From the NCBI RefSeq assembly GCF_001314325.1, contig NZ_CP009429.1, positions 3,844,501 to 3,908,500 of the forward strand: DNA of 64,000 nucleotides. Reading direction: 5' to 3'. Made by a program: the position numbers and the translations under genes. Shown here in pieces: positions 8,808 to 19,532 of this stretch. A model generated the notes under the pieces. That model worked only from the letters and a program-made list of their open reading frames with translations. It searched no databases and had not been told where the DNA came from. Source of the DNA: Sphingopyxis macrogoltabida (GTDB lineage Bacteria > Pseudomonadota > Alphaproteobacteria > Sphingomonadales > Sphingomonadaceae). Positions within the stretch are counted from its first letter, which is position 1. Every line of letters starts with the position of its first letter.

Positions 8808-10147
8808 TCGTTCGCGCCGTTGGCGCCCGACAATTTGGCCAGCGGCCGCGCCGCCTGTTCGGCGACGGGCAGCGCCGGAATTTCGCGGTCGCCCGTCTCG
8901 ACATCGAGCGCCTCGAAGCGTTTCGCCTGCGTCAGCACCTGCGATTCGAAGCTGCCGACGAAGGCGTTATACGCCCCCGTCGCCTGATCGAGATTCTTGC
9001 CGACGCGCGCGATGTGCGATCCCATCACCGACATGCGCGCGTAGAGTTCCTTGCCCAACGCCGCGATCTCGCGCGCCTGCCCGGCGAGCTTTTCCTGACG
9101 CCACACCGCGGCGACGGTGCGCGCGATCGCGATGAGGTTGGTCGGGGTCGCGAGCAGCACCTTGCGTTCGAAGGCATAATCCCAGAGCTCATGATCCTGA
9201 TCGAGTGCGGCGGCGAGGAAATGCTCGCCGGGGACGAACATCACGACGAAATCAGGGGTGTCGTCGAACTGGTTCCAGTATGATTTGGCGCCGAGCGTGT
9301 TCACATGCGCCTTCATCGCCGCGGCGTGCGCGGCGAGATGCACCGCCTTTTCGCCCTCGTCGACCGCGCCGAAGGCGTCCTGATAGGCGTTGAGCGACAC
9401 CTTGGCGTCGATAACGAGGCTTTGTCCGCCCGGCACCTTGACGACGACGTCGGGGCGGAGCCGCCCGCCGTCACCGCCGTCGACGCTGACCTCGGTCTGG
9501 AAATCGGCATGCTCGGAAAGCCCGCAGCTTTCGAGGACGTTCCTCAGTTGCTGTTCGCCCCAGCGTCCGCGCGCTTTTGGGGCGTTGCGCAGCGCGTTGA
9601 CGAGCTTCGCCGCTTCGCTCGACACGCGTTCGGTCCCCTCGCGCATCGCCGCGATCTGCCCGTGCAGCAGGCCGAAAGCGTCGCGCCGCTCAGCCTCGAC
9701 CTTCGCCACCGCCGCTTCATATTTTTCGAGCCGGTCGTGGACCGGATGGAGCAGCGCCTTCAGATTCTGCCCGGCGGTCGCCTCGCTCTCCTTGAAGCGT
9801 GCTTCGGCGCGTTCGAGAAACGCCTTTTGCGCCCCGTCGAGCATCGCCTGCCCGACTTCGCGAAACTGCGCCGTCAGCGCCGCCTGCGCGTCCTTGAGCT
9901 GGGCGATCTGCGCATCATGCGCCGCGTCGCGCGCCCGTTGTTCGGCGAGCAGCGCCGCAAGCTGGCGATCCGCCGCCTGCCGTGCCTCGCTTTCGCTGGC
10001 AAGATCGGCGACTGCCGCCTTGAAACGTTCCGAGAAGCCGTCGCGCTCAGCCTTCAGCCCGCCCGCCTGCCGCCCGGCGAACAGCCAGCCGATCAGGGTG
10101 CCGATAGCGAGGGCGATAAAGGCGATAGCGAGTGACAGTCCATCCAT
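8804..10147 (-). CDS. rmuC: DNA recombination protein RmuC
   Basis: 447 residues. An N-terminal membrane anchor (about 4-24) is followed by a long Ala/Glu/Arg-rich coiled coil (about 30-190) and the RmuC nuclease-like domain (about 190-400) with the segments GRWGEQQLRNVLE, RLRPDVVV and VIDAKVSL, whose acidic and Lys residues fit a PD-(D/E)xK-type fold. In E. coli RmuC limits inversion at short inverted repeats. The C-terminal 35 residues are low in conservation. Confidence 0.93.
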   Translation of the reverse strand: MDGLSLAIAFIALAIGTLIGWLFAGRQAGGLKAERDGFSERFKAAVADLASESEARQAADRQLAALLAEQRARDAAHDAQIAQLKDAQAALTAQFREVGQAMLDGAQKAFLERAEARFKESEATAGQNLKALLHPVHDRLEKYEAAVAKVEAERRDAFGLLHGQIAAMREGTERVSSEAAKLVNALRNAPKARGRWGEQQLRNVLESCGLSEHADFQTEVSVDGGDGGRLRPDVVVKVPGGQSLVIDAKVSLNAYQDAFGAVDEGEKAVHLAAHAAAMKAHVNTLGAKSYWNQFDDTPDFVVMFVPGEHFLAAALDQDHELWDYAFERKVLLATPTNLIAIARTVAAVWRQEKLAGQAREIAALGKELYARMSVMGSHIARVGKNLDQATGAYNAFVGSFESQVLTQAKRFEALDVETGDREIPALPVAEQAARPLAKLSGANGAND

Positions 10148-10191
10148 GGCAGGAACATAGATCGAACACCGCCCCTGTGGCTAGTCGCTAA

Positions 10192-10677
10192 TTACACCTG
10201 CGGGGCGAACGGCAGGATCGCGCGATACGCCTCTACCCCCGGTGCGCCGCCGATCGTGACGCCCTGGGTGAGCAGCCAGTAATGGCGCACGATCTCCGCC
10301 TGTTGTTCGAGGCCGTAGCGATGCAGCGGCCAGCCGGGTTTGAGGCTGTAATTATAGGTCGCGAAGGGGTGGCGCATCAGGACGAGGTACCAGCGTCCGC
10401 GGGTCTGCGCCTGCCACACGTGCGTCATTTCGTGGATGAACAGCCCCTTGGCGCGCATGGCGCCGTCGGCGGGGCAGGAAAAATCGTCGCAATAGCTGTC
10501 GCCGCGCGGGTGGAAATGGAGATGCCCCATCGGCGCCATGACGATGCGGCGCGGCTGGAAGAAAATCCATTTGCGATGCCGCACCCGCACCTCGGCATAG
10601 CGGATCGCATCGCCGAAGACGCTGCGCGCCAGCGCGACCTCCCCCTCGGTCAGCGGGCGCCCGTCGCGCTCCATCAT
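10192..10677 (-). CDS. Vgr-related HExxH protein
   Basis: 161 residues from the double ATG at 10677/10674; the longer open frame upstream only reads through a palindromic repeat. It contains HEMTHVWQAQ, an HExxH metal site, and ends in a conserved LPFAPQV. Similar sphingomonad proteins are annotated 'vgr related protein', a name without proven function. No signal peptide is visible. The probable ribosome site GGGGTG lies right at the edge of repeat 10687-10782, so the repeat may affect translation. Read in the same direction as the copper chaperone gene upstream. Confidence 0.75.
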   Translation of the reverse strand: MMERDGRPLTEGEVALARSVFGDAIRYAEVRVRHRKWIFFQPRRIVMAPMGHLHFHPRGDSYCDDFSCPADGAMRAKGLFIHEMTHVWQAQTRGRWYLVLMRHPFATYNYSLKPGWPLHRYGLEQQAEIVRHYWLLTQGVTIGGAPGVEAYRAILPFAPQV

Positions 10678-10686
10678 TTCACCCCG

Positions 10687-10782
10687 GTCATTGCGAGCGA
10701 AGCGAAGCAATCTCCAGCCATCGAGCCTGAATGACGGCTGCACGCTGGAGATTGCTTCGTCGCTTCGCTCCTCGCAATGACG
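10687..10782. repeat. Dispersed palindromic repeat, family A copy 1
   Basis: Inverted repeat with arms of about 30 bases that begin GTCATTGCGAGCGAAGC and continue to a CTCCAGC inner end, enclosing a 25-base loop. The second copy of this family is at 19423-19506. Intergenic REP-like elements of this form are common in sphingomonad genomes. Here it separates two minus-strand genes and abuts the start region of the HExxH gene. Confidence 0.85.
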
Positions 10783-10803
10783 GCGTGGGGAAGGGTCACA
10801 GGC

Positions 10804-11367
10804 TTACTTCTTGGCCGCGTCCGGGGCCGCCTTTTCAGCCGAAGGTCCCGCCGGCGGGCTGTGATCCATCGCGCCATGGTCCATCGCGCCGTCGCCGCCC
10901 ATCGCGGTCGACGCCTGCTTGATCGGCAGGTCGAAGAGGATGCGTTCATTATTGTTGTTGGTGAAGACGAACTGCATCGGCAGCTTGCCCGCGCGCACCG
11001 CGGCGCCGTTGATGTTCCAGATCATCAGATGCTTGCCGCCCTGCTTGAACACCAGTTCGCCCTTTGCCGGCACGTCGGCGCGGGTCAGCGGCTTCATCGT
11101 CACCATGCCGTTTTCGCGCACGCTTTCATGCATTTCGACGCGCTGCGCGAGATCGGCGGTCACCGCAACGAGCTGCGCGTCGCGCGGACCGCCGGTGACG
11201 CGGAAATAGCCGACCGCGGGCCGGTCGGGGGTGGCGCCCATCTCGATATAGCCGCTCACCACATTGAGCTGCGGCCCGGCGCCGAGATTTTCCTTGCACG
11301 CGGTCAGCGACAGCGCGGCGGCGGCAACGGCGGCCAGAGTGAGCGAGCGGCGGGCGAAAGACTTCAT
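10804..11367 (-). CDS. Periplasmic copper chaperone, PCu(A)C family lipoprotein
   Basis: 187 residues. Lipoprotein signal with acceptor Cys24 (LTAC). The PCu(A)C motif H-x10-M-x21-H-x-M is exact: His80, Met91, His113, Met115. These bind Cu(I) and deliver it to the CuA centre of cytochrome oxidase. After the domain comes a Met/His-rich tail (MGGDGAMDHGAMDHS, about 155-169) that may add copper ligands, then a Lys/Ala/Pro end. No sco or cytochrome oxidase gene is adjacent. Confidence 0.9.
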   Translation of the reverse strand: MKSFARRSLTLAAVAAAALSLTACKENLGAGPQLNVVSGYIEMGATPDRPAVGYFRVTGGPRDAQLVAVTADLAQRVEMHESVRENGMVTMKPLTRADVPAKGELVFKQGGKHLMIWNINGAAVRAGKLPMQFVFTNNNNERILFDLPIKQASTAMGGDGAMDHGAMDHSPPAGPSAEKAAPDAAKK

Positions 11368-11425
11368 GATGGCTGGGACTCCCGAAATGCGTCAATTTTC
11401 CTGTTCCAGATAAGCCGTCAAAGCC

Positions 11426-11453
11426 CTTGTGCCAAGGATTAGCGCACCTATAT
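11426..11453 (+). promoter_or_regulatory. RpoH (sigma-32) type promoter of dnaK
   Basis: CTTG, exactly 17 bases, then CCTATAT. This fits the alphaproteobacterial RpoH consensus CTTG-N17/18-CYTATNT and lies about 70 bases upstream of the dnaK ATG, so heat-shock transcription of dnaK-dnaJ is likely. Confidence 0.75.
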
Positions 11454-11523
11454 CGCCCCCATTGAAAACCATGGACGGCGTGCCTTTTCAGGGCGCCGGA
11501 GAAGCAACAAGGACGGAATATCA

Positions 11524-13428
<1,905 letters not shown>

Positions 13429-13436
13429 GAAACTCT

Positions 13437-13465
13437 CCCCGCCGCGCGCAACGCGGGCGGCGGGG
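13437..13465 (+). promoter_or_regulatory. Hairpin in the dnaK-dnaJ intergenic region
   Basis: CCCCGCCG-CGCG, loop CAA, CGCG, a 2-base bulge, then CGGCGGGG. It starts 8 bases after the dnaK stop in a 56-bp spacer. There is no T-run. It could stabilise a processed dnaK mRNA or damp read-through into dnaJ, which is normally made at lower level than DnaK. Confidence 0.55.
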
Positions 13466-13484
13466 TTGAGGGGGCATTGAATTT

Positions 13485-14615
13485 ATGTCGCTCGACATCG
13501 ATTATTACGAACTGCTCGAAGTCGAGCGTAGCGCCGACGATGCGACGCTGAAGGCCAGCTATCGCAAGCTCGCGATGAAATATCACCCCGACAAGAATCC
13601 GGGGTGCGGCGACAGCGAAGCGCGCTTCAAGGCGATCAGCGAAGCCTATGACTGTCTGAAAGACCCGCAGAAGCGCGCCGCCTATGACCGCTTCGGCAAG
13701 GCGGGCCTCAATGGCGGCGGCTTCGGTGGCGGCGGAGGCAACGCCGATTTCGGCGATATCGGAGATATTTTCGAATCGATCTTCGGATCGGCCTTCGGCG
13801 GCGGCGGCCGGCAACAGCGCGGGCCCGCACGCGGCGCCGACCTTCGTTACGACATGGAAATCAAGCTTGAGGACGCGCACGCCGGCTGCACCCGCGAGAT
13901 TCAGGTCGACGTCGCCGCACGCTGCGAAACCTGCGACGGCAGCGGCGCCAAGCCCGGCACCGCGACCAACCGCTGTTCGACCTGCGCTGGTCACGGCAAG
14001 GTGCGCGCGCAGCAGGGCTTCTTCATGGTCGAGCGCACCTGCCCGACCTGTCAGGGCGCGGGCGAGGTCATCGCCGACCCGTGCAATAGCTGCCATGGCG
14101 AAGGACGTGTCGACCGGCGCAAGACGCTGACCGTCACCATTCCCGCCGGGGTCGACGAAGGCACGCGCATCCGCCTGTCGGGCGAGGGCGAAAGCGGCGC
14201 GCGCGGCGCGGCGCCGGGCGACCTTTACATCTTCCTGCACATGGCGCGGCACAAATTGTTCGAGCGCGAGGGCACGACCTTGTTCACCCGCGCCCCGATC
14301 AGCTTCACCACCGCGGCGCTCGGCGGGTCGATCAGCATCCCCGGCCTCGACGGCAAGAAGCACGACATCAGCATCCCGGCCGGCATCCAGTCGGGCAAGC
14401 AGCTCCGCCAGCGCGGCGCCGGCATGCCGGTCCTCAACGGCCGCGGCCACGGCGACCTGGTGATCCAGATCGATGTCGAGACGCCGACGAAGCTGAATGC
14501 CAAGCAGAAAGAACTGCTGCAGGCGTTCCGCGAGACCGAAACCGGCGACGAGTGCCCCGCAAGCCAGGGCTTTTTTGGCCGCATCAAGGAAATGTGGGAC
14601 GATTTGACGGATTGA
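13485..14615 (+). CDS. dnaJ: Molecular chaperone DnaJ (Hsp40)
   Basis: 376 residues, class I DnaJ. J-domain (5-70) with HPD at 34-36, then a Gly/Phe-rich linker (about 75-110). The zinc domain has four CxxCxGxG-type repeats (CETCDGSG, CSTCAGHG, CPTCQGAG, CNSCHGEG). C-terminal substrate-binding domains follow. It stimulates DnaK ATP hydrolysis and delivers substrates. It ends facing the patatin-like gene, separated by a palindromic repeat that may act as a bidirectional terminator. Confidence 0.98.
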   Translation: MSLDIDYYELLEVERSADDATLKASYRKLAMKYHPDKNPGCGDSEARFKAISEAYDCLKDPQKRAAYDRFGKAGLNGGGFGGGGGNADFGDIGDIFESIFGSAFGGGGRQQRGPARGADLRYDMEIKLEDAHAGCTREIQVDVAARCETCDGSGAKPGTATNRCSTCAGHGKVRAQQGFFMVERTCPTCQGAGEVIADPCNSCHGEGRVDRRKTLTVTIPAGVDEGTRIRLSGEGESGARGAAPGDLYIFLHMARHKLFEREGTTLFTRAPISFTTAALGGSISIPGLDGKKHDISIPAGIQSGKQLRQRGAGMPVLNGRGHGDLVIQIDVETPTKLNAKQKELLQAFRETETGDECPASQGFFGRIKEMWDDLTD

Positions 14616-14635
14616 TCCGTCGCGCGTCCAACAAC

Positions 14636-14736
14636 ACCCCAACATCGTCATCCCCGCGAAAGCGGGGACCCAGAGCGTGCGTCGGCTTGTTCCGCACCTG
14701 GGTTCCCGCTTTCGCGGGAATGACAATGTTGGGGTT
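14636..14736. repeat. Dispersed palindromic repeat, family B
   Basis: Long inverted repeat with arms of about 37 bases beginning ACCCCAACATCGTCATCCC and containing CGCGAAAGCGGG, around a short loop. It fills the space between the convergent dnaJ and patatin-like genes, and its last bases touch the latter's stop codon. The form fits a REP-like element that can fold as a terminator on both strands. Confidence 0.85.
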
Positions 14737-17047
14737 AGCCGATCTCGCTCCTGAGCTCCGCAATCAGCGCCGCGACCTTCGGCAACCGCTCTTCCTCCTC
14801 GTCGAGGATGGCGTGAAAGGCGCGTCGCTTGATCGCGGCCAGTTCGTCGGCTTTCAGCGCGCCCTCGCCGGTTGCGCTGCTCGATACGATATCGATCAGC
14901 CGGTCGGCGCCGTGGAGGCGTCCCCAGAGGTAGTCGTTCTCGCGGTAGGCGCGGCTGAAGAAAGCGCCGAAACTGTTGAATTCGATCCCCTTCAGCATCG
15001 CCGACGCGCCGCCGCTACGGATCGCGGTGGCGTCGGAGGGCGAGATGCGATCGATCTTGATCGGGTCGAACTCGTCGAACCCCTCGCCCTGCAGCAAAGG
15101 CAGCGTCGCGATGTCGTAGAAGGGATAGCCCAGATAGGCGAGCAGCAGCACGCGCCTGTCGTCCTTCGGCAGCGCGGTCAGCGCCGCAGCGATAAGCACG
15201 TCGGCCTCACCATCGACGGCCGTGAGGTCGCGCCGCGCCGCGATGGCATCGATCCACTGCCCCGGTGCGGCGTCGGCAGGCACGTCGAGTTCGGCGAGCC
15301 AGCTATCGCCCTCACGCTCCAGATAGAGGCCGAGCGCGGTGAAGATCGCGCCGCGCATGTCCTCGCACGCCGTATCGCGTCCTTCGCGGCGGCTCTCGAT
15401 CACCGCGTCGAGTTCGCGCGCCATGAAGCGCAGGCGGCGGATGCGAAAGCCGAGGTCGTGGGTGCGGAAAAAGGCGATCGCGTCGCCGCTCGCCCCGGCG
15501 CCTTTCCGGCCCGAAATACGGTCGAGTCCGCGCGCCCGCACCTCGTCCCACAGTGCCTGCCGCCGGTTGCTGCGGTGGACAGCCCCCTCGGGCGGCGACA
15601 GTCGGTCGACCATGCCGACGAGTTCCTCGACCACCGCCGACAATTTGAGGTGGCCATAGGGCGCATAGGCGAAGCCGGCGCGTGCCGCCGCCTGCTCCTG
15701 CGCCTTGGCACGCCATTTCTCGAGCCGCGCCGGGGTCGGCGTGTCGAGAAAGAAGGTGGTGCCGAACAGCGCCGCGACCTGTTCCTCGACCTCGACCTTC
15801 ATCGCGTCGACGATATGCTGCATGCGGCGGATGCGCCGCGACATGCCCTCGATCGCCTCGACATTCTCGCGAATCGGCTGTTCGCGCGGGATTTCGGACA
15901 GCGCGCCGAGGATCGTCGGCAGGAAACCGGGCAGGCGCGCCTCCTCGCCCGCCCCGACCTCGCCCGGCTTGCCGAAGCTGATCGAGCGAAAGTCGGGTTT
16001 GGGGTCGATATAGACGAAGCGCCGGTCGACCTCGCGCCGCGCCGGGCGCTGCTTCAGCGCCGCGATCGCCGGACGGAACGGCGCGTTGGCGAGCACCGAG
16101 CCGTCGATGAGCACCCGGTCGGCGGGGTCGCTTTCGCCCCCGGACGGGAGCTGGGCGCGGATGAACGCATCGCGCCCCGACCACTCGATGCCGCGTTTTT
16201 CGAGCACCCGGTCGAGTTCGCGCAAGGTGAAGGGCGGGAAGGCGCCCGGAAAACTCGCGGTCGCGCGCGCCGCCGCGGCGAGGCCCGGCATATCGCCGAG
16301 ATCTTTCCCCGCGCGCCCGTCCTGCCGGAAATGCAGGATCAGCCGATGCTCCTGCTCGGTGACGCGCGGCGGGCTGTTGAGCGCCAATGGCATACTGTGC
16401 CCGGCGAAATCGGTGACCGAAACGAACAGGTCGACGGGCTGCCCCGCCGGCACCAGCACCGGTCCCTTGGGCCCGGCATCCATCGCGTCGAAGGCGTCGA
16501 GCAGCAGGTTGGAGAAGGTTTCGCCGCCGAAGGGTGGTTCGAACCAGCGCGCGCGGACGAAGCGCGACAGCTTGGCGCGCACCTCGTCCTGCGCGCCTTC
16601 GCCCACTGTGCGATCGATGACGTTGCCGCGGCGCTTCATCGCCCAGCCGGCGATCGGCACCGCCCAGAATTTGGTTGCCGCCGACAGCGGCCGCGCATCG
16701 GGGTCGAGCAGGCTATCGACATCGGCGCCGCCCAGCCACAATTCGGTCAGCGGGTCGAGCGACTGGCCCGTCGCCAGCGCCCGCGCGAGAAAAATACCGT
16801 TGATCCCGCCCGCGCTCGCCCCCGCGACGATATCGGCGAGCACCCGCAGCCGGACACTGCTGCGTGCGGCGATCCCGGCGAGCAAATCCCGATAGACCGC
16901 GCCCGAACCCGCCGGCTCGCCGCCGTCGTGCCAGGCGCGCGATGCGGCGGCGAGGCGCCATATTTCCTTGGTGATACCGTGCATATAGACGGCCAGGCTG
17001 ATGCCGCCGTAGCAAATCAGGGCAAACCGCAGTTCCTTTTCGCGCAT
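14735..17047 (-). CDS. Patatin-like phospholipase (DUF3376-type)
   Basis: 770 residues. N-terminal patatin domain: oxyanion GGIS (14-17), nucleophile elbow GASAG with Ser78, and the catalytic Asp in LIDGSVLANAPF. It probably hydrolyses acyl esters of lipids. The long C-terminal half is helical and matches the large bacterial patatin-like proteins with a DUF3376 region. No signal peptide. I start at MREKELRF (17047) because this is the usual family N-terminus and leaves room for a divergent promoter. An ATG 29 codons upstream (17134) is possible but would abut the Fur-like palindrome. Confidence 0.85.
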   Translation of the reverse strand: MREKELRFALICYGGISLAVYMHGITKEIWRLAAASRAWHDGGEPAGSGAVYRDLLAGIAARSSVRLRVLADIVAGASAGGINGIFLARALATGQSLDPLTELWLGGADVDSLLDPDARPLSAATKFWAVPIAGWAMKRRGNVIDRTVGEGAQDEVRAKLSRFVRARWFEPPFGGETFSNLLLDAFDAMDAGPKGPVLVPAGQPVDLFVSVTDFAGHSMPLALNSPPRVTEQEHRLILHFRQDGRAGKDLGDMPGLAAAARATASFPGAFPPFTLRELDRVLEKRGIEWSGRDAFIRAQLPSGGESDPADRVLIDGSVLANAPFRPAIAALKQRPARREVDRRFVYIDPKPDFRSISFGKPGEVGAGEEARLPGFLPTILGALSEIPREQPIRENVEAIEGMSRRIRRMQHIVDAMKVEVEEQVAALFGTTFFLDTPTPARLEKWRAKAQEQAAARAGFAYAPYGHLKLSAVVEELVGMVDRLSPPEGAVHRSNRRQALWDEVRARGLDRISGRKGAGASGDAIAFFRTHDLGFRIRRLRFMARELDAVIESRREGRDTACEDMRGAIFTALGLYLEREGDSWLAELDVPADAAPGQWIDAIAARRDLTAVDGEADVLIAAALTALPKDDRRVLLLAYLGYPFYDIATLPLLQGEGFDEFDPIKIDRISPSDATAIRSGGASAMLKGIEFNSFGAFFSRAYRENDYLWGRLHGADRLIDIVSSSATGEGALKADELAAIKRRAFHAILDEEEERLPKVAALIAELRSEIG

Positions 17048-17134
17048 GCGCCGGCTGATAGCGCGGTTTCGCGACTGTGGCGAATTTTCAACGTCGCCGG
17101 CGGAAGCGTCCCAATCCCGGCTTTCTTCTTGCAT

Positions 17135-17151
17135 ATGCGAATTCTTCGCAT
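17135..17151. promoter_or_regulatory. Fur-box-like palindrome upstream of TonB receptor
   Basis: TGCGAAT-T-CTTCGCA in the centre of a 17-base palindrome, 28 bases upstream of the receptor start. It follows the 7-1-7 layout of Fur-family sites (TGxxAATNATTxxCA-like), with one mismatch. Fits iron-dependent repression of the downstream receptor. Confidence 0.55.
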
Positions 17152-17178
17152 TAGCCGCGCCGCGAACAGGAGATGAGA

Positions 17179-19398
17179 ATGAATCGCAAATTTGCCCTCG
17201 CCGCGCTCGCCTGCACGGCGCTTTCCTCGCCCGCTGTTGCGCAAGACAGCGTGCCGGTCGCCGATGGCGACGAAAGCGAGGGCACGATCATCGTCACCGC
17301 TGCGCGCACGACCCTGCCGCCCAACGCCCTGCCGCTGACGATCGATGTGATCGGCAAGGACAGCCTTGACCAGCAGATCGCGATTTCGGGCTCGGTTACC
17401 GACGCGGTATCAAACCTCACCCCCAGCTTTTCACCGACGCGCCAGAAGCTCTCGGGCGCGGGCGAAACGCTGCGCGGCCGCTCGCCGCTCTATGCGATCA
17501 ACGGCATTCCGCAATCGACCCCGATGCGCGACGGCAGCCGCGACGGCTTCACGATCGACGGCTTCTTCGTCGATCGCGTCGAACTGATCTATGGCTCGAA
17601 CGCCTTGCAGGGTATCGGCGGTACCGGCGGCATCGTCAACCAGGTCACCGTCGGCGCACCGAAGGAAGAAGGGCTGGGCGGGCGCATCCTGCTTCAGGGC
17701 ACCGCCGACGATGGCTTCAGCAAGGACGGCCTTGGCGGCAAGGTCGCAGGTCTTGTCCAGTACAAGGCCGGTCGCTTCGACGCGACCTTCGGCGCGGCAT
17801 GGGAAAAGCGCGGCGCCTTTTACGACGCCAAGGGCCGCCGCATCGGCATCAACCTGACGCAGGGTGAGACGCAGGATTCGCAGACGCTCTCGCTGTTTGC
17901 GCGGCTCGGCTACGAGCTCTCTCCCTCGGCGCGGCTCGACCTGATCGCGAGCCGCTTCGAGCTGAAGGGTGACGGCGACTATATCGCGCTTCCCGGCAAC
18001 CGCCTGACCGGCGTCCCGACCAGCGCGGTGCGCGGTACCCCGCCCGGTGAATCGGCGCAGAATCGTACCGAAAGCATCGCGCTGTCGCTGACCGACACCG
18101 ACCTTGGCGGCGGCAATTTCGTCAGCCAGATTTTCTTCAACCGCAGCCGCGATACCTTCGGCGGCGAGGTCGCGACGCAAGCGACCTTTCAGGATCCCGC
18201 CCTCGCCCCCGTCGGCACGCTGTTCGACCAGTCGCAGAACCGCTCGCGCAAGCTGGGTGCCAAGCTCAGCTATGAACGCGCCGTGCCGGGATTCGAGGAT
18301 CTGACGCTGACGGTCGGCTTCGACGCGCTGGTCGACAAGACCGAACAGGCGCTGATCGCCACTGGCCGCGTCTGGGTGCCGCCGAGCGATTTCCGCAGCC
18401 TCGCGCCCTTCGGGCAGGCGAACCTCAAGCTGTTCGACGGGATTGTCCGCCTCGCCGGCGGGGTGCGCTGGGAAAATGTGAAGATCAAGATCGACGATTA
18501 TCACACGCTCGCGTCGACCACCTTCGTCGCGTGCACCACCCCGCCCGCCGCCGCCGTCACACCGTGCGGCGTGTCGACCTATGGCGGCGTCGACGTCGCG
18601 GGCGGCAAACCGAAATTCAAGGACCTGCTGGTCAACGGCGGCGTGATCGTCGAACCGTGGGACGGCATCCGGGCCTATGCAAGCTATGCCGAGGGTTTCA
18701 CCGTCCCCGACATCGGCCGCATCACGCGCGCAGTGAACCGCACCGGGGTCGACCTCGACAGCTTCCTCGACATCTCGCCGATCGTGTCGAACAACCGCGA
18801 GATCGGCGTCGAGGTGAAGCGCGGACCGCTCGACGCCAGCGCGACCTATTTCTGGTCGTCGAGCGACAAGGGGCAACTCCTCATCGCACGCCCCGACCGC
18901 ATCTTTGATGTTCAGCGCCAGCGCGTCGAGATAGAGGGACTCGAGGTCAATTTGCGCGTCCAGATGCCGGTTGACGGGCTGAAGCTCGGCGTCGGCTATG
19001 CCCATATCCAGGGCAAATATGACAGCGACAGCGCGAACCCCGACGGGATCGTCGACACCGACCTCGACGGCACGAACATTTCGCCCGACCGTGTGAACCT
19101 CAATGCAAGCTATAACAAGGGGCCGGTCTCGGCGCTGATCCAGACGCAGTTCTTCCTCGACCGCACCTTCCACGGCAAGGCGAACCCCGACCAGCGCAAC
19201 AGTTTTGGCGGCTACAACATCACCGACGCGAGCATCCGTTACCAGACCGGCCTCGGCGGGCTGAGCCTGTCGGTCCAGAACCTGTTCGATAAATTCTATA
19301 TCGACTATTCGAGCGACACGCGGTTGCCTACCGACAATCTTGCCTTTTTCGCGGGGCGTGGCCGGACCTTCACGCTCGGATGGGATTACCGGTTCTAA
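17179..19398 (+). CDS. TonB-dependent receptor, probable siderophore/iron type
   Basis: 739 residues. Cleavable signal peptide (MNRKFALAALACTALSSPAVAQ), an acidic TonB-box region with EGTIIVTAAR (about 34-43), plug domain (about 45-150) and a 22-strand-type barrel ending in a terminal Phe (GWDYRF). The ATG at 17179 is preferred to that at 17173 because AGGAG directly abuts the latter. A PepSY membrane protein gene follows and a Fur-like palindrome precedes. This combination is typical of ferric-siderophore uptake, but the ligand cannot be read from the sequence. Confidence 0.9.
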   Translation: MNRKFALAALACTALSSPAVAQDSVPVADGDESEGTIIVTAARTTLPPNALPLTIDVIGKDSLDQQIAISGSVTDAVSNLTPSFSPTRQKLSGAGETLRGRSPLYAINGIPQSTPMRDGSRDGFTIDGFFVDRVELIYGSNALQGIGGTGGIVNQVTVGAPKEEGLGGRILLQGTADDGFSKDGLGGKVAGLVQYKAGRFDATFGAAWEKRGAFYDAKGRRIGINLTQGETQDSQTLSLFARLGYELSPSARLDLIASRFELKGDGDYIALPGNRLTGVPTSAVRGTPPGESAQNRTESIALSLTDTDLGGGNFVSQIFFNRSRDTFGGEVATQATFQDPALAPVGTLFDQSQNRSRKLGAKLSYERAVPGFEDLTLTVGFDALVDKTEQALIATGRVWVPPSDFRSLAPFGQANLKLFDGIVRLAGGVRWENVKIKIDDYHTLASTTFVACTTPPAAAVTPCGVSTYGGVDVAGGKPKFKDLLVNGGVIVEPWDGIRAYASYAEGFTVPDIGRITRAVNRTGVDLDSFLDISPIVSNNREIGVEVKRGPLDASATYFWSSSDKGQLLIARPDRIFDVQRQRVEIEGLEVNLRVQMPVDGLKLGVGYAHIQGKYDSDSANPDGIVDTDLDGTNISPDRVNLNASYNKGPVSALIQTQFFLDRTFHGKANPDQRNSFGGYNITDASIRYQTGLGGLSLSVQNLFDKFYIDYSSDTRLPTDNLAFFAGRGRTFTLGWDYRF

Positions 19399-19422
19399 AC
19401 CATGCTCAACCTTTCCTATTTC

Positions 19423-19506
19423 GTCATTGCGAGCGAAGCGAAGCAATCCAGGGGCAGCCTTACGCAGCTCTGGATTGCCGCGTCGCCTTCGGCTCCTCGC
19501 AATGAC
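19423..19506. repeat. Dispersed palindromic repeat, family A copy 2
   Basis: Arms begin GTCATTGCGAGCGAAGCG and reach a CCAGAGC-like inner end, as in copy 1 (10687-10782), with several paired changes. It lies between the TonB receptor and the PepSY gene on the same strand, so it could trim or separate the two messages. Confidence 0.85.
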
Positions 19507-19532
19507 GATGATTTTGAAATGATGGCGTCGTG

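Noticed and set aside
14552..17176. 874-codon open frame antisense to the patatin-like gene
   Set aside because: Arg/Ala/Gly-rich shadow with no motif; the opposite strand has the GASAG and DGS patatin motifs.
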